64,000 nt of DNA from Amphiduros pacificus (Eukaryota; Annelida; Polychaeta; Phyllodocida; Hesionidae), in NCBI GenBank assembly GCA_949316495.1, contig OX439003.1:47565725-47629724 (forward strand), in the 5' to 3' direction. The position numbers and the translations under genes were made by a program. The stretch's first letter is position 1. Every line of letters begins with the position of its first letter. Shown one piece after another: positions 39,927-52,451 of the stretch. The notes beneath the pieces were generated by a model. The model ran no database searches and was not told the origin of the DNA. It was given only the letters and a program-made list of their open reading frames with translations.

Positions 39927-40342
39927 ATATCGCTGAGATGTTTGAGTGCATCCATGTAAGCATTGTTATCATAGTCCCACCAATGCAGCTGTATCATATC
40001 AAGCCTGTCCACACCCATGTGTCTGCAGGAGCCACATATAGCGCCCTCTACCACCTGGAGAGGAAAACATCTACTCCTTATTCTGCACATGAATAATTGC
40101 TGGATATTTACATAATGTATTAAGCAATACATTATTTTGCAAGAGATTCAATTTTCGGTAATGGATATATGCATGAGGGACAGACCATTATTCATTTACA
40201 TAATCTATTTTGCAATACATTTGGTAAAGATGGTATATAAATGCATTTTACTTACCTTCCTGGTCATAGGGCCTGGCCTGGGAACATATTTAGTCAAACC
40301 CTGCAGATTATTTATAACATCTGGCCCTTTTTCACTGGAGAG

Positions 40343-41139
40343 CTGCAAACAGTTTCATGACATTAGGCCTTCTCAACCTTTTGTTCCATCCAATTGAAAT
40401 CTGATCCAAGCTCAACTTTCTGAATCAATTCAGGCTGTTTTCCTCTCAATCCTTACATTCCTACCCAATCTAGATGAACATATTTAGCTTTCCTGTTGAT
40501 CTTGACTTAGCTGAGCATTTCTATTTTATAAAAAATGTCAAAAATTCTTCAAAATAAATAAATATTTTGAAAAAATATTTGAGAAGAGTGAAGGAATCAT
40601 ATGGTGATCATATTAATGTATTTTTCACCATTATTTACGCACTAAGCTCCCTCCTTTTTTAAGATATAACCACTTGCCAACATTTTGTTTTGGTGTGCCA
40701 AAATTGTTGCCTGCTACAAAGAACGTTTAAACACAAACATGTTTAACAGTTCATACTATGCAAAAACATATTGTGCATAAAAAGGTAATTTACTGTCTCA
40801 CAAATATGATTTATTTTTGACCAGATAGGTTTGGAACTGAATGGCAAGAACCGCCAAAAAACATGGTATAGTTTGGAAAGCTCCAATGTATGAATGACTA
40901 GAAAGGAATGGAAAACTATGATTTTCTCAGACAGGAGGTTAGGAAGATCTGAACATTTCAACCAAATTGCATATATGTTATGTGTAGTATTTTAGGCATT
41001 GAAACTCAATTCTGATTGGTAGAAGATAGCCATTAACTCATTGGTGCATTTCAAACCAATATAGAGGCCCCACAAAATCACATGAATACTACTGTCTTTC
41101 ACACTACACATTTTGGTGACTTTATAAAATGTATATTAC
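40343..41139. other. Intron of the reductase pseudogene, nothing else recognised
   Basis: AT-rich intronic DNA between coding exons 2 and 3; no repeat family or other exon was identified. Confidence 0.5.
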
Positions 41140-41689
41140 CTTCTTCACAAAGTCTCCGTATATCTTTTCTGCTGGTCCATATATATCAGCCATATCAAAT
41201 GCTGTTAATCCCATATCATAATATTTGACCATAGCCTCCACTGGAATATGAAAATGTTGTCATTGGTATTATCTATGGACAGAGTTCTATCTGTCCATGT
41301 AGGAGAGTCATTGATTGACAATATTAATAGATATTAACAACATATTTTGCACCGTTAAATCATTTCATACTAGTTTTGACACTTTATAAAAATGATAACA
41401 AACACTGTGTAATACAAAACTGCAGTGATTTAGTTTTTAAATAGTTAAAATACAACAAAAAGGTTGTTACCTGCTTTGCTGTGGTTGATGGGTCCATGTG
41501 CTCCAGAAACCTGCCACATCCCATTGATGATGCGTGGAATCTCAAGGCCTCCCCTCAACTTTATCCTCTGTATGTTTGCCATCTTAAACGTTGCACTATA
41601 AAATCTAAAATATGAGGAGGTTATTTTATATTCAGCAGGAGTGAATGATTTCAACTGCATTTAATATCTGGTTTAGTTCAAAACCTGCC

Positions 41690-41876
41690 TACAAATTGAT
41701 ATCACTTCAAAATTTACATTCACTGTGGTGAGATATTTGGCCAGCTTAACCCATCCATGCATAGCCTGTCCAACATGTCCTGGATAGTAAGACAGGCTTG
41801 TCCTTACCACCCAGTCCAAAACAAGCTTTTGGGCATCCAAATCAAAATCATGCTTTCCAAAATGCTTGAGCTGCAA
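41690..41876 (-). mobile_element. Possible mariner/Tc1-type transposase C-terminal fossil
   Basis: The minus frame reads LKHFGKHDFDLDAQKL, then LDWVVRTSLSYYPGHVGQAM, then HGWVKLAKYLTTVNVNFE. The spacing resembles the mariner transposase end (LK..L..F.S..E....V..WL....FY..GI..LV.RW.KC....G.Y.E). Similarity is weak and no TIR was found. It lies in the first intron of the reductase. Confidence 0.35.
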
Positions 41877-42567
41877 GATCTTCTGTTAGATTATAAAGTT
41901 AAATATCTTTATCTGTGGCAAAATTAATTCCTCACTGACAGGAAGCCAATATTAACATTCAACCACAACAATGGATGGGAAGGATGTAATATCCTCATTG
42001 TTAATGTTATGAATAAATTACATAATATTGTGACACTCTCTACAGCTGACAATTTGTTCCACTTAAAATGTTTTCATGGTAATGTTCTCAGGCTGCCTGG
42101 GTTATGATCTTTTGACCCCAGTATTTTAATGAGCCAATTGAATAATCATAGTTATTAATCAATTTAGAATGCATATACACTCCTCCAGACAAAAAGAAAA
42201 ACAAGTACTGATTTTTTAAAAAATCAAGCTTGTGTATTTGCAAAATAAGGTATAAAACTAGACTGGGTTTCATCTCAATCATAATAAACTTAATAAATCA
42301 TGACATGGGTGAGGTAAAAACAAAAGGAAAATCTCGAAGCCAACATGAATTAAATGAGATTTTTTACTCCATTTGCAAATCCAAATCACTTTTCACGTAT
42401 ACATATTTCGAGTGCATAGGTATCATCTTGTGCCGTGTGATGGTGCTGAGAGCAATAATAATTATTCAGGTCTCATCCTGTAAACGTCCCTTAGGGGTTA
42501 AATTAATTTCCACTTGATGAGTTTGTGGCAATAAATGAGTTAGGTTGATCATGAAAACATTGCTTAC

Positions 42568-42836
42568 CTGCTTGTTAATTCACTTAAATCTTTCCACTCC
42601 GAATGATATGTTGAAAAGCTGAGAATTTAACGAAGATTTGTGCCTGGGATGGGGAAAACAACTCACTTTATATAACCCACGTGGCCTTGTTTTGATTTTG
42701 TAGTTCCCCATAATGCAACATTTGCGCATCTGCATTTCCATTTCCTGTGCGCAAGCCCGGCGTCGGTAGGTAAACTTTGCTGTAAAGTTTGCCAAATATC
42801 TCAATTAAATTGTGGTTATTTGATGCACAGCACAAA
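42568..42836. promoter_or_regulatory. Bidirectional promoter: reductase (-) and API5 (+)
   Basis: A minus-strand donor AACAAGCAG|GTAAGCAAT defines a non-coding first exon of the reductase beginning at or above 42568, joining the acceptor TTTTATAG upstream of its ATG. API5 starts at 42837, so the two 5' ends lie within about 250 bases. The interval holds an E-box CACGTG (42678-42683), GCGCA-rich stretches (TTGCGCATCTGC, TGTGCGCAAG) reminiscent of NRF1 half-sites, and a TATATAA (42669-42675). Exact transcription starts cannot be read. Confidence 0.6.
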
Positions 42837-45800
42837 ATGACGACTGTAGAAGACCTTTACAAAAACTTTGGGATCCTAGCTGATGCCAAAGACAAAGCTG
42901 GAGAGGTAAGATTTGCTTCGAATATTCATTAATTTTTGCGATCATGCAGCCGGCAAACAACACTATTACATGCTTCGGGTTATCTGTGACAAACATCTGA
43001 AATAAAAACAAAATCCGATGTTTCAAAGCATAGATCTTAATAAGAATGAATAGAAAATTAAATTCTCTACAAAAAAATTATGTCAAACCTTTAAACAATC
43101 TCAAAAATTATGGTTAAATAATAAAAAGATAAATGAGCGATAATGTGTGTACTAAGAAAGCACCAAAACATGGTGGTTGCCAAACCTATTTGTTTGTAAA
43201 CCAGTTTATATTGTGCTTGGATTGAAACCAGAAAATTTGTCTTAGTACCTGCTCATCATGCTGTTATTTATATGTCTGAATAACTCAGGTCTTCTAAATC
43301 TCCTGATTTTCAGACAGAAAATTTTTGGTTTCTCTGTTCCTCTTCAGTCAAATCCATAGGTTCCATTACTAGGAGCCCATTACTACTAATACTAGACCCC
43401 TTAACGTTAGGGGGAACAGTGTCTTCTAAAGTTCTTTTTTCCCGCCAAAAAAAGTCATTTGAACCACAAAAAATGACATGGTGCAAGATAATTGCTTTGT
43501 ATGAAAATAACTACAAAACGGATTTCAGCCTTTAATGTATCAAATGCTTCGGGATTGATTTTTCTTTTGATTTGATTTTTAATTTGTTTTTAAAATTTTA
43601 TCATTTTTAATCATTTTAGATTTAAAGTTGAAGCAAAAATCAGAAAAAGAAGTTTTTTTTGTAACAATTAAAGAAGGGATAGAGCTTACTTGAAAAACAT
43701 TTTTGGGAATAACTACACTAACAATCTGCAGAACTAAGACATTGATCTTTAGTTAGAATGATGTTATTTAGTTTAAATAGACAGAATTTTAAAAGACGTC
43801 TTATAATTCAAGTAATTTGTGTTTTTGTAAATAAAGTTATTCAAATAAATGTAAATTTTTGACACCATTTGGTAATTTTTGACTTGAATTTGAAGAAAGT
43901 TAGATATCTCAAAATAAAGACCATTAATCAAAATTCCCTCTATTTAAACTAAAAAGAATAATATTTGGAATAAACCTGTTCTTAAAATTTGGAAATTAAA
44001 ATTGCAAAACTTTTCAATTTTGTCATAAAAAGCGTGGGAAATTTTGAGAAATATGATATTTTGTAAACTTTCTTTTTTGTATCACTGGGCAGTGATGAGG
44101 TCGAATGCAGCAGCTTCTGGCTATTGGATTAGTCATAAAAGATCACTAAATGATGTTTCCATATGTATATAAAAACATTGATCCTTTTTCAACAGAAATA
44201 TGTTGTCTATTTAGTTCGCTATGGTGGGTTATAATGGTGCACTATTTCATGTAGTTGAAGGAGCAATGACGTCATAATGGTGCATTGGTTATTTATCAAT
44301 GAAATAGTGACGTCTTACTTGTTGGTATCTTAGCAACCATCAACAACACATTTCATACACATGTGATCCTCTGCATGAAGTGTCCCTGTTCCCCCTAACG
44401 TTAATATTAGTGTTAGTACTGCAGCCTTTAGTGAAGTTGTACAGTTCTGGTTCCAGTAAACTTGGATAGGTCTGGTGTGTACTTTTTTAATAGGCTGATT
44501 GCTGATCTCCATGTTGTTTTTTTCCCCCATTGAAAAGCACAAAACTCCTCTGTATATAATCATTGGTCAGAGAGATTGGCAGGGGGCTTATGGAGGAAAA
44601 TGACGTGGAGAATCAGCTTGTATCTGTCCTTACAATTCACTATTCCTGTCAAACCCATGCATTCTGAACCTTGCCGATTTAAATGTGTCATTTCTGTTCT
44701 TTTCGAGACTACGTACTTCAGTCAATTCTTTGTCCAAGATTATCTTGCAGTAAAATCATGTATTTATGCAAGATATTTTTATTTTTATCTTTAACAGAGT
44801 TGTTGGATATATTAGCAATAATGTATTATTTTTATAACAAATTTCAGCTGAACAAGATGATTCATTAGACAAACAGCTTCAAACCTGGAAGAGCTTAGTA
44901 ATAGCAATATAAACCTGATACAAAAACACATCAATATGATCTTCATACACTTCCTAAACACTTCACACAATTATTTTTCAAAATTATTATTCATTGCGAA
45001 GAATTTTTAAAAAGTTTCCATTAAGTAAAAATGATCAGCTTGGTAATGATATACTGGAAAGGCTAAACAGGCTTATATGGATTGGACAGGAATGTATGGA
45101 TTGATAGGAAGATGGCCAAAATTAGACAGGAAAGACTGGCTAAGCTATGATTTCTTTTACATAGGACAAAAGGTTGGAAAGGCCTGTAACTGGCCTTAGG
45201 CAGTGCATGAACTTCCCCGCCCTTCCTTTCCATTAACTGTCTGTTTTATATGTTTATGCATGCTCCCCCACAAGTGTGACATAGAGAATATCATGTTTTT
45301 AATCTTTATTTTAGCATGAAAATGAATTTAAATCAATTTTGAGTGCAACAAAGGGAGGATCAAGTGAAAAGCGACTGGCCGGGCAGTTCATTGCCAGATT
45401 CTTCAAATATTTCCCAGGCCTTGCAGATGATGCCATAGATTGCCAGTTGGACCTTTGTGAAGATGAGGATCTTTCTGTAAGTATTTGGCTTACAGATTAC
45501 TGGTTAAGTGTACCATGGTTTGTCTAAACTATATTATTCTATATTTTAATATAAAATATTAATACTTGTTATTACCATTATTAACTTTGTTATATATTGT
45601 TATTGTGCTATATTATCATTATAATTCATTCCTGTTATTTACTAGTTCATATTTTTCAAATAAAACTATTTTCTTTGAGTCTTATAATCCCTGTCGTGTT
45701 TTCAAGGATGTGATACATCTGAAAAAGTGAGAAAAGCACCTCATTAAACCTCATAAACAGTTCATGATTAATCCTATCTCAGATACTTGGTAGTTTACAA

Positions 45801-48800
45801 TATCACTCATACTGCAAAATGTACCATTTGAACTCTATGTGCCAAATATTTTATCCAGTATGCACATAATGTGAAAGACTATCTTGACAAAGCGTTAACA
45901 TTTGTTTGACAAGAAAGAAAGCGGATCTTGTCCTAAGCCCCTAAAATGTTTCAAAGTCAGATATCTTTATCAACAACTGTTCTTGTTTTAGTCATTGGAA
46001 ATCTGCCATAAAATTATTAATATTAAAAAGTAATGTACTTGACATGTTATTTTGTCAAAAATCAGACAAATTTATGTTTAAAAGGTTTGAAAGTTAAATT
46101 CAAGTTATATGCAGAGATGAGCAAATTCTTCAATAAAATTACCACATTTGCTTTACAATTAACAGTAAATGTAAGCAATATTTAAAGGGATTAAGCACCG
46201 ATTTTGAAAAAAAATGTTTAAAATTCACATATTGGTGATAAATGTATTTGTCTTTCATGTGTATAAACTTTTTGAAAAATGCATCCCCATCATTGTCTGT
46301 AAAACCTATTTGAACAAGACCTTGATATATAGGCCCCTAATGAAAGCACACTCCTTTATTGGCGTCATTATTATGTGGAGTGTCATCATAGAGACACTAA
46401 AAGGTAAAATGACGTTATTAGAGAATGGTAATATGCTTATGACATCATGAAATGTATTGTCCTTTGAATAGTACCAAAATGACGTCAAACAGTGCTACCC
46501 TACTTTGAGCCTCAATTGAGGTCAAATAAAGTTCACGCTACCCGTGTTTACCCGTCACCTGCAGCTTATGGCTCAGACAGACCTCTGCTGGGAGTGCAAC
46601 TGCTATGTCTCATAGCAACATATCTTATTACTCTATTATATTTTCAATCCGTCATTATGTTCATATGTGGCTAAGCTTTCAAAAACACCAAATTGTGGAA
46701 CTGATGCTTAATACCTTTAAGTGAAGTTACCACACTTACTTTACAATTTATATTAGATATGTAGTAGATTTTTACATCATGTTTGATTTTTGCATGCTGC
46801 TGCAGATCCGCAAGCAGGCGATCAAGGAGCTTCCCGTGTTCTGCAAGGAGGCCCCGCAGCACCTGCCCAGGATAGCAGACATCATCACCCAGCTGCTCCA
46901 GAGTGAAGACGCCGGAGAACTGGCCGTCGCCCAACAGTCACTCATCTCCATCTTCAAAATAGATGCAAAAGGTACGCCCCTATGATCGTGTCATTGCCAC
47001 AAAACATTATGGAATTAATTTTATGGTTAAAACATGTGGTTTTATGCAAAATGCCCTTTAAAATATATACGTATTTTAATGGAGGCAATGCATGATACAC
47101 AAAATGTTCTAGTGTCTGCAGTATATATAAAATGTTTGATGTTTGCAGGTGCATTGGGAGGTCTGTTCTCTCAGATCCTGTCAGGAGAGGACGTTGTCAG
47201 GGAAGGAGCCATTAAGTTTTTAGCAAACAAACTAAAGCTTCTTCCAGAAGAGATATTCACAAAAGATGTGGATGATTACCTCATTGCAGAAACCAAAAAG
47301 GTGAGAAATAATAACTGTTAAAGGCTGAATATGCCCTGAAATCTTCACAACTTCAAAGCACAATTTTTTATGTATATCTTAATTTTAAATATCTTAATTT
47401 TATTTCTTTCAGGTTTTGGAGGATGTGACTGGGGAGGAGTTTGTTCTATTTATGAAGATCTTGGCAGCAACCAGGTCCATGCAGACCTTACAGGGCAGAC
47501 AACAACTTGTAGAAATTGTCACAGAACAAGCAGATCTCGACAAAAATTTTGATGTATGTATGAACCAATGATCCTTTTCTCTTGAGATAAATATAATCGC
47601 TCAATTCGAGCATTCAAACAATTGCAAATAAAATTATTTCAAGGAAATATAAGGAAGGAAGCTTTGGTGGTGTTAATTTCATAACAGATTCATATAATAT
47701 TAATTTCGTGAAAAATAAGGATTTGACACGATTGACGTGTTTGGGTCAAATCAAGCATTTTGATTGGTCTATTCAGACTGATTTTGTTTAACTGATGAAA
47801 TGATTTGTGTCTTTGCAGACATCAGAGTCTGACAGTGCTGACAGATTAATAGCTTGTGGTCGACAAGTTCTGCCCCATCTCTCTGTAAGTAACACACTTA
47901 ACTCTCACATGTCAGGTCATAAGCATTTTCATCCCACCAGTGATATTATAATATCATGTGATGGGTTTATTGATATTATTAAACGTGTAGAATGTCAAAA
48001 GATTTGATTTTGTTTATTTTGACAAGCGAAATTTCCTAGAGCGTCTTCAAATGGATATCACTCTAATATTTCTGGTTTGATTATATTTTAAACAGAAAAA
48101 TGTTCAGTCATCCAAGTTTGTGGAGTACATCTGTGATCAGGTGATTCCAGTCCTGTCTGAGGTGACTAATGGAGAGGAAGAGGTTGCAGAGGGTGAGGAA
48201 CCAGCAGAGACACCTAGTGTCGACCTTCAACTTGACATTCTAAAAATATTTGCAGAAATGTCACATCACTGTGGTGAGATGGAAGACACAGAAGACAAAG
48301 TTGCAAAAGTTTATTCTAAACTGCTGGTAAGTAGACCATTAACAGATAGAGGAAAACAGCTTGACTCAGTTGTATTTTTCAGATAAATAAGTTCTTATTC
48401 AGTGAGAGGAAAAAACCACTCACAACCAATTGTTGTCATCTGTGATTCAATATTATTGCCACTGAAATTTAAAATGTTGTGGATTATAAAAAGCAAGTAA
48501 TCTTAACAAGTTAAATAGATTGCAATTTTGTCAATTTTGTACAAATATAAAAACTTTTTAAACCTTCTGACAAAGATAATATTAAATGCTTGCATGGTGA
48601 TAAAAATATATATATATATTTGAAATATGAAATATATATAAATATAATCTTTGCAGGAATATATGCCCCTTCCACCTTCTGAAGAGAATGGTGAGAACAC
48701 AACTCCAAATGATGAACCCAAGTTACAATTCTCCTACGTTGAGTGTCTCATGTATTCATTCCATCAACTTGCCCGTAAATGTCCACAAATTCTCACAGCA

Positions 48801-50201
48801 GAGGAGGAAGCTGATAAACTAAAAGATTTCAGGCTCAGGTAATTACAAAATGTGGAAGATTACAATCTTGTTTGCCCTCAGGATTTTTATCCAAATAGGT
48901 TGAAAATCAACAGATGGAAAACTAAATAAATCCTTTCATGTATTTGAGAATTTAATTACAGTATCAAAACAAATTTGATTTCCTTGCATGCAGGTGGGCT
49001 CGTTTGTATTTTTTTGTATTTTCATTGTTTAAATATTTCCAACAAAAAAAAAACAATTAACAAAACAAAAATCTCAAGCATGGAAATCTCTTCTGTTAAC
49101 AGATTACAGTATTTTGCAAGAGGAGTACAATTATATATCAAACAGTTGAAAATGGCACTTCAAGGCAAAACAGGAGACCAGCTGAAAACAGATGAGGTAA
49201 GAACGGCTCATTATGAGGCTTATTGTGGTCAAGTTCTTACATTTGCAAACAGATGACCACAACTGTTTCTTGAAAAAAAATATATCACAATTCAATCACA
49301 ATGTTTGTTTAATATTCCAGAACAAGATCAAAGTAGCAGCTCTTAAGATCACCAGCAATATTAATACATTGATTAAGGATCTGTTCCATAATCCTCCATC
49401 TTACAAAGCCATTGTCACATTGTCATGGAAACCACTACAGGTAAATATTGATAGTCATACTTTAGTACCACTTGTTACAAGTAGTTATGTCAGGTTTAAA
49501 AATCCTGACAATAAGCACTACAGTAAACAAACTTTTAATATGGTTTCAGTTGAAACTTATATAGTAATTTTATAGTTGAATCTTTTTTAGATAAGTCGAT
49601 TCACAGAAGTTGCCAAGGGTTAAAGTAACTTTAATTACTATTGTTTTTTGCTTTCTTTTTCAGAAGACTTCAAGCACATCATCTTCAACGACCTCACCAG
49701 GGTAAGACATGCCATGCTATGACAGTTTCAGAGATTATTATTAAAATAACCAACGTACTTTCCTGTGAAGATTGAGTTCTCTGTAATATTATGTCAGTTT
49801 AATCAGAATCTTCTTATTTTCAGACAAAAACGGCCCAGTTACACACCAATCACATATGACTCGGATGCAGCAAAGAAATCCAAGGAGCAGCGGGCGATAT
49901 ATGCACCCCCCACAGGGAAGTGGAGTGATAACGCAGGCCACTACACCCCAGGCAGAGGTAACCACCACATGCTCATAAACTCAATATGAGTACAAATAGC
50001 AGATTGTAAAGATTTATTTGCATGAAATTCCACCAGATTGACAGTTAGAGTTCTTACCTGGTCACATTGTGCAAGAATATATTTAATATCCTGATAACAA
50101 TTTTAGGTCGGGGGCGTGGAAGAGGTTTTCGAGGTGGATGGAGAGGCAATAACCGCGGAGGAGGACGGGGCTGGAGGGGAGGACGAGGTGCACGCTGGTA
50201 A
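42837..50201 (+). CDS. Apoptosis inhibitor 5 (API5/AAC-11), complete, 549 aa
   Basis: Nuclear HEAT/ARM-repeat scaffold protein linked to suppression of apoptosis and mRNA-associated complexes. Exons: 42837-42905, 45315-45476, 46806-46971, 47149-47300, 47413-47553, 47819-47884, 48096-48326, 48657-48838, 49103-49196, 49321-49440, 49664-49701, 49824-49957, 50107-50201. All splice sites are GT-AG and all phases match (1650 bases). N-terminal MTTVEDLYKNFGILADAKDK and KGGSSEKRLAGQFIARFFKY, IRKQAIKELPVFCKEAP and VREGAIKFLANKLKLLPEEI are family signatures of the helical repeats. A leucine-rich coiled region follows (KDFRLRLQYFARGVQLYIKQ). A nuclear-signal-like segment has GQKRPSYTP and AAKKSKEQR, and the tail is RG/RGG-rich (GRGRGRGFRGGWRG), ending GARW. 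Length is close to vertebrate API5 (about 520). Intron 2 carries a TTAA-type MITE. It is head to head with the reductase pseudogene. Confidence 0.97.
46186..46715 (+). mobile_element. TTAA-target MITE in API5 intron 2
   Basis: The ends AGGGATTAAGCACCG and CTGATGCTTAATACCT form imperfect terminal inverted repeats, flanked on both sides by TTAA (46182-46185, 46716-46719). It aligns in inverted orientation with 51802-52299 over its whole length (for example TTTGTCTTTCATGT, TATTTGAACAAGACC, TATTGTCCTTTGAATAGT). A TTAA duplication is typical of piggyBac-like elements. No coding capacity. Confidence 0.8.
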
Positions 50202-51768
50202 CCATAGTAACTAACCTACATGGTATGGAGAGAAAAGAGTGGGAGCCAGCAGTAACCACAATCAGATATGCATCTGAAACCTGGCTGCAATTTGTTTAAA
50301 CATATTGTTGATTTAAGGTATTCATAATATACATGTATTGATTTCATGATAAATATCATCAAATGTGGGACCATGTAACATACACAATTGGTGTATGTTT
50401 TTAAGCTGCGTGAGCTCAACTACAAAAATTACGCTACTTTACAATGATCCATTGCTCCAGACAGTGCAAGCTACTGACTTGCACAATGCTGATTTATTAA
50501 GTATCATTACCGAGATAATAGATACTCAAAAGTCACTTTTATCTTTTGTCAACTGTGACAGGATATGTATTGGGGTATTCGGTCATCAAATATTTTTCTC
50601 CACATCTTAATGTTTTGATACAAGATGTTTGTTTCTGTTGACAGAATCAAAGTATAGGTAAAGATGGAAGACAAAATCATGAATAAAATTGAGAATTGCA
50701 CAAATTTAGCCAAGTGTTAATATTTGATGGTCCCATATTTATGAAGAAATGAATTACAGATCCAAATTGTTTTGAATAATTGTTGGTGAGAGCAAATGTT
50801 TCTATGTTGGCTGACTGTACATGAGATCTACAAATGAATGATATAAAACATATTGTAAATATGCAGTTTTACCAGAATAAGTTTGACATCTGTAATGTAT
50901 CACTGCCATGTAGAAGTAAAATAACATGCCTCATAACCATTGAATCAACTCTTACACCTCAAGAATTCACAGAACCAGAGTGTTAAACTTATCTTCAATA
51001 TCATTATCTTAAATTATTGTTAATTCAGTAGTTCTGTACATTGTATTTCAATATTGAGTGTAAAGCACAGTGTCCATACCGAGGAAAATCTGCATGCATT
51101 AACCTAATAAATTATTTATTTTAAAGACAGTATAAGCTGGCATTAATTTTTAGATTCAAAACGTTTGCATCATTCACAAAACATTATTTTGTATGCATCT
51201 GAGAACATTTAGAACCATTTGATACAATTTGTAAGATTATAATATTATTTGATACAAAATAAACAGGAACAGATATGTAGAATTTTAGCTTTTAAAATTA
51301 CATGATATCATGAGAAAAGATAAATAGGTTGTTTTACTGGTATTGATGCTTTGGGATCCCATTTAAAAGATGGGTAACATTGTATTTTATTCTATAGAGA
51401 TTAAATCTTTTGTAACATGTAATATGGATTTAATATTTTTTATTATATTCCCTCTTTTCCCTACCCTACAGCTGCCAATATTCAAATATAATCATTCCTA
51501 AAGGGGCAGATAATGTGGGCAGCTTATGACTCACACTTGCAGCCCATTTTACCAGTTCCCCCTCCAAACCACTGTCCACCAAGTTGAACCTAAATACATT
51601 TACACTGGATAGTAGCTCTGTTTTAGAACATTCCTTACCAGATATCTATTTGAAATGTTTTGTTTTCTTTGTGATTGTCATGAATGGGGTCTGCATCTAT
51701 GAGGAGGACTAAGTGTTTGGATAATATTAGATAACAGCATAACTGCCATGCCTCTTAAAATAAATTTC
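50202..51768. other. API5 3' UTR and flank
   Basis: The DNA after the API5 stop is AT-rich. AATAAA at 50682-50687 is the nearest poly(A) signal candidate, giving a 3' UTR near 480 bases. The segment 50687-50884 is duplicated at 51769-52451. Confidence 0.4.
50687..50884 (+). repeat. Local duplication, copy A (MITE empty site)
   Basis: From ATTGAGAATTGCACA to TTTACCAGAATAA this matches 51769-51801 plus 52304-52451. At the place where copy B carries a MITE, copy A has a single TTAA (50717-50720). Confidence 0.85.
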
Positions 51769-52451
51769 AATTGAGAATTGCACATCTAGGCCAAGTGTTA
51801 AAGGTATTCAGCATTAAACCTGTACATTCCAATATAAGGAGCATATCTACATACAAACATCATGACATTTAATTTGAATAAGAAATGTTGCAATAAGACA
51901 GAAGTTGCACTATAAGCAGATATCTGTCTCGGGTATCGCGTGAAGAGGAAACACTGGTAGCATGAACTTTGACCTCAGATGAGGCTAGCACTGTTTGGCG
52001 GAATTCTAGCACTATTCAAAGGACAATACGGTTACCTTTCATGTCATAAGTATATTGCCATACTCTGATGATGTCATTTTACCTTTGGGTGCCTCTATGA
52101 TAACACCACATAAAAATGATGTGCAGAAAAAAAAGTGCTTTCATAAAGTGGCTATAAACTGGGGTCTTGTTCAAATAGATTTCACAGACACTGATGGAGA
52201 TGCACCAATCATAAAAGTTAATAGACATGAAAGACAAATTCATTTACCACTAACATGAGAAGTTTAAATGTTTTTTTTGCAAAATTGATGTTTAATTCCT
52301 TAATATTCAATGGTCCCATATTTAAGAACAAATTAGTAAGAGATCCCAATAATTGTTGGTGAGAGCAAATGTTTATGGTGACTGACTGTATGAGAGATCT
52401 ACAAATGGATTATGAAAAATATATTTTGAATATGCAATTTTACCAGAATAA
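51769..52451 (+). repeat. Local duplication, copy B (MITE filled site)
   Basis: The same sequence as 50687-50884, about 1.08 kb downstream, interrupted after AGTGTTAA by the MITE 51802-52299 and resuming with TTAATATTCAATGGTCCC. Confidence 0.85.
51802..52299 (-). mobile_element. TTAA-target MITE, second copy (inverted)
   Basis: Same family as 46186-46715, opposite orientation. It is flanked by TTAA (51798-51801, 52300-52303). Insertion is proven by the empty site at 50717-50720. One base at the right terminus is lost relative to the first copy. Confidence 0.85.

Larger units (their letters stand above)
35830..41582 (-). pseudogene. Aldo/keto reductase pseudogene, split by a LINE
   Basis: NAD(P)H-dependent oxidoreductase of the AKR superfamily (338 codons without the LINE). 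The minus-strand exons are 41471-41582, 41140-41240, 40256-40342, exon 4 in two pieces (39932-40054 and 37360-37384), 36912-37085, 36601-36696 and 35830-36128. All phases match (1017 bases). The catalytic tetrad is present: D and Y in [12 protein letters not shown] in GLTKYVPR, H in IQLHWWDYD. The C-terminal cofactor segment is AVGAVIIGCRLG. Two lesions: the LINE 37385-39926 sits inside exon 4 between LKHLSD and MQKEAKI, and exon 5 has TAG at 37045-37047 after FDTIRL where related reductases normally have Q or K. Every splice site is otherwise intact, so inactivation is recent. The intron 36697-36911 is GC-AG (CTAG|GCAAGT). The start MANIQRIKL follows a spliced non-coding exon. Confidence 0.9.
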
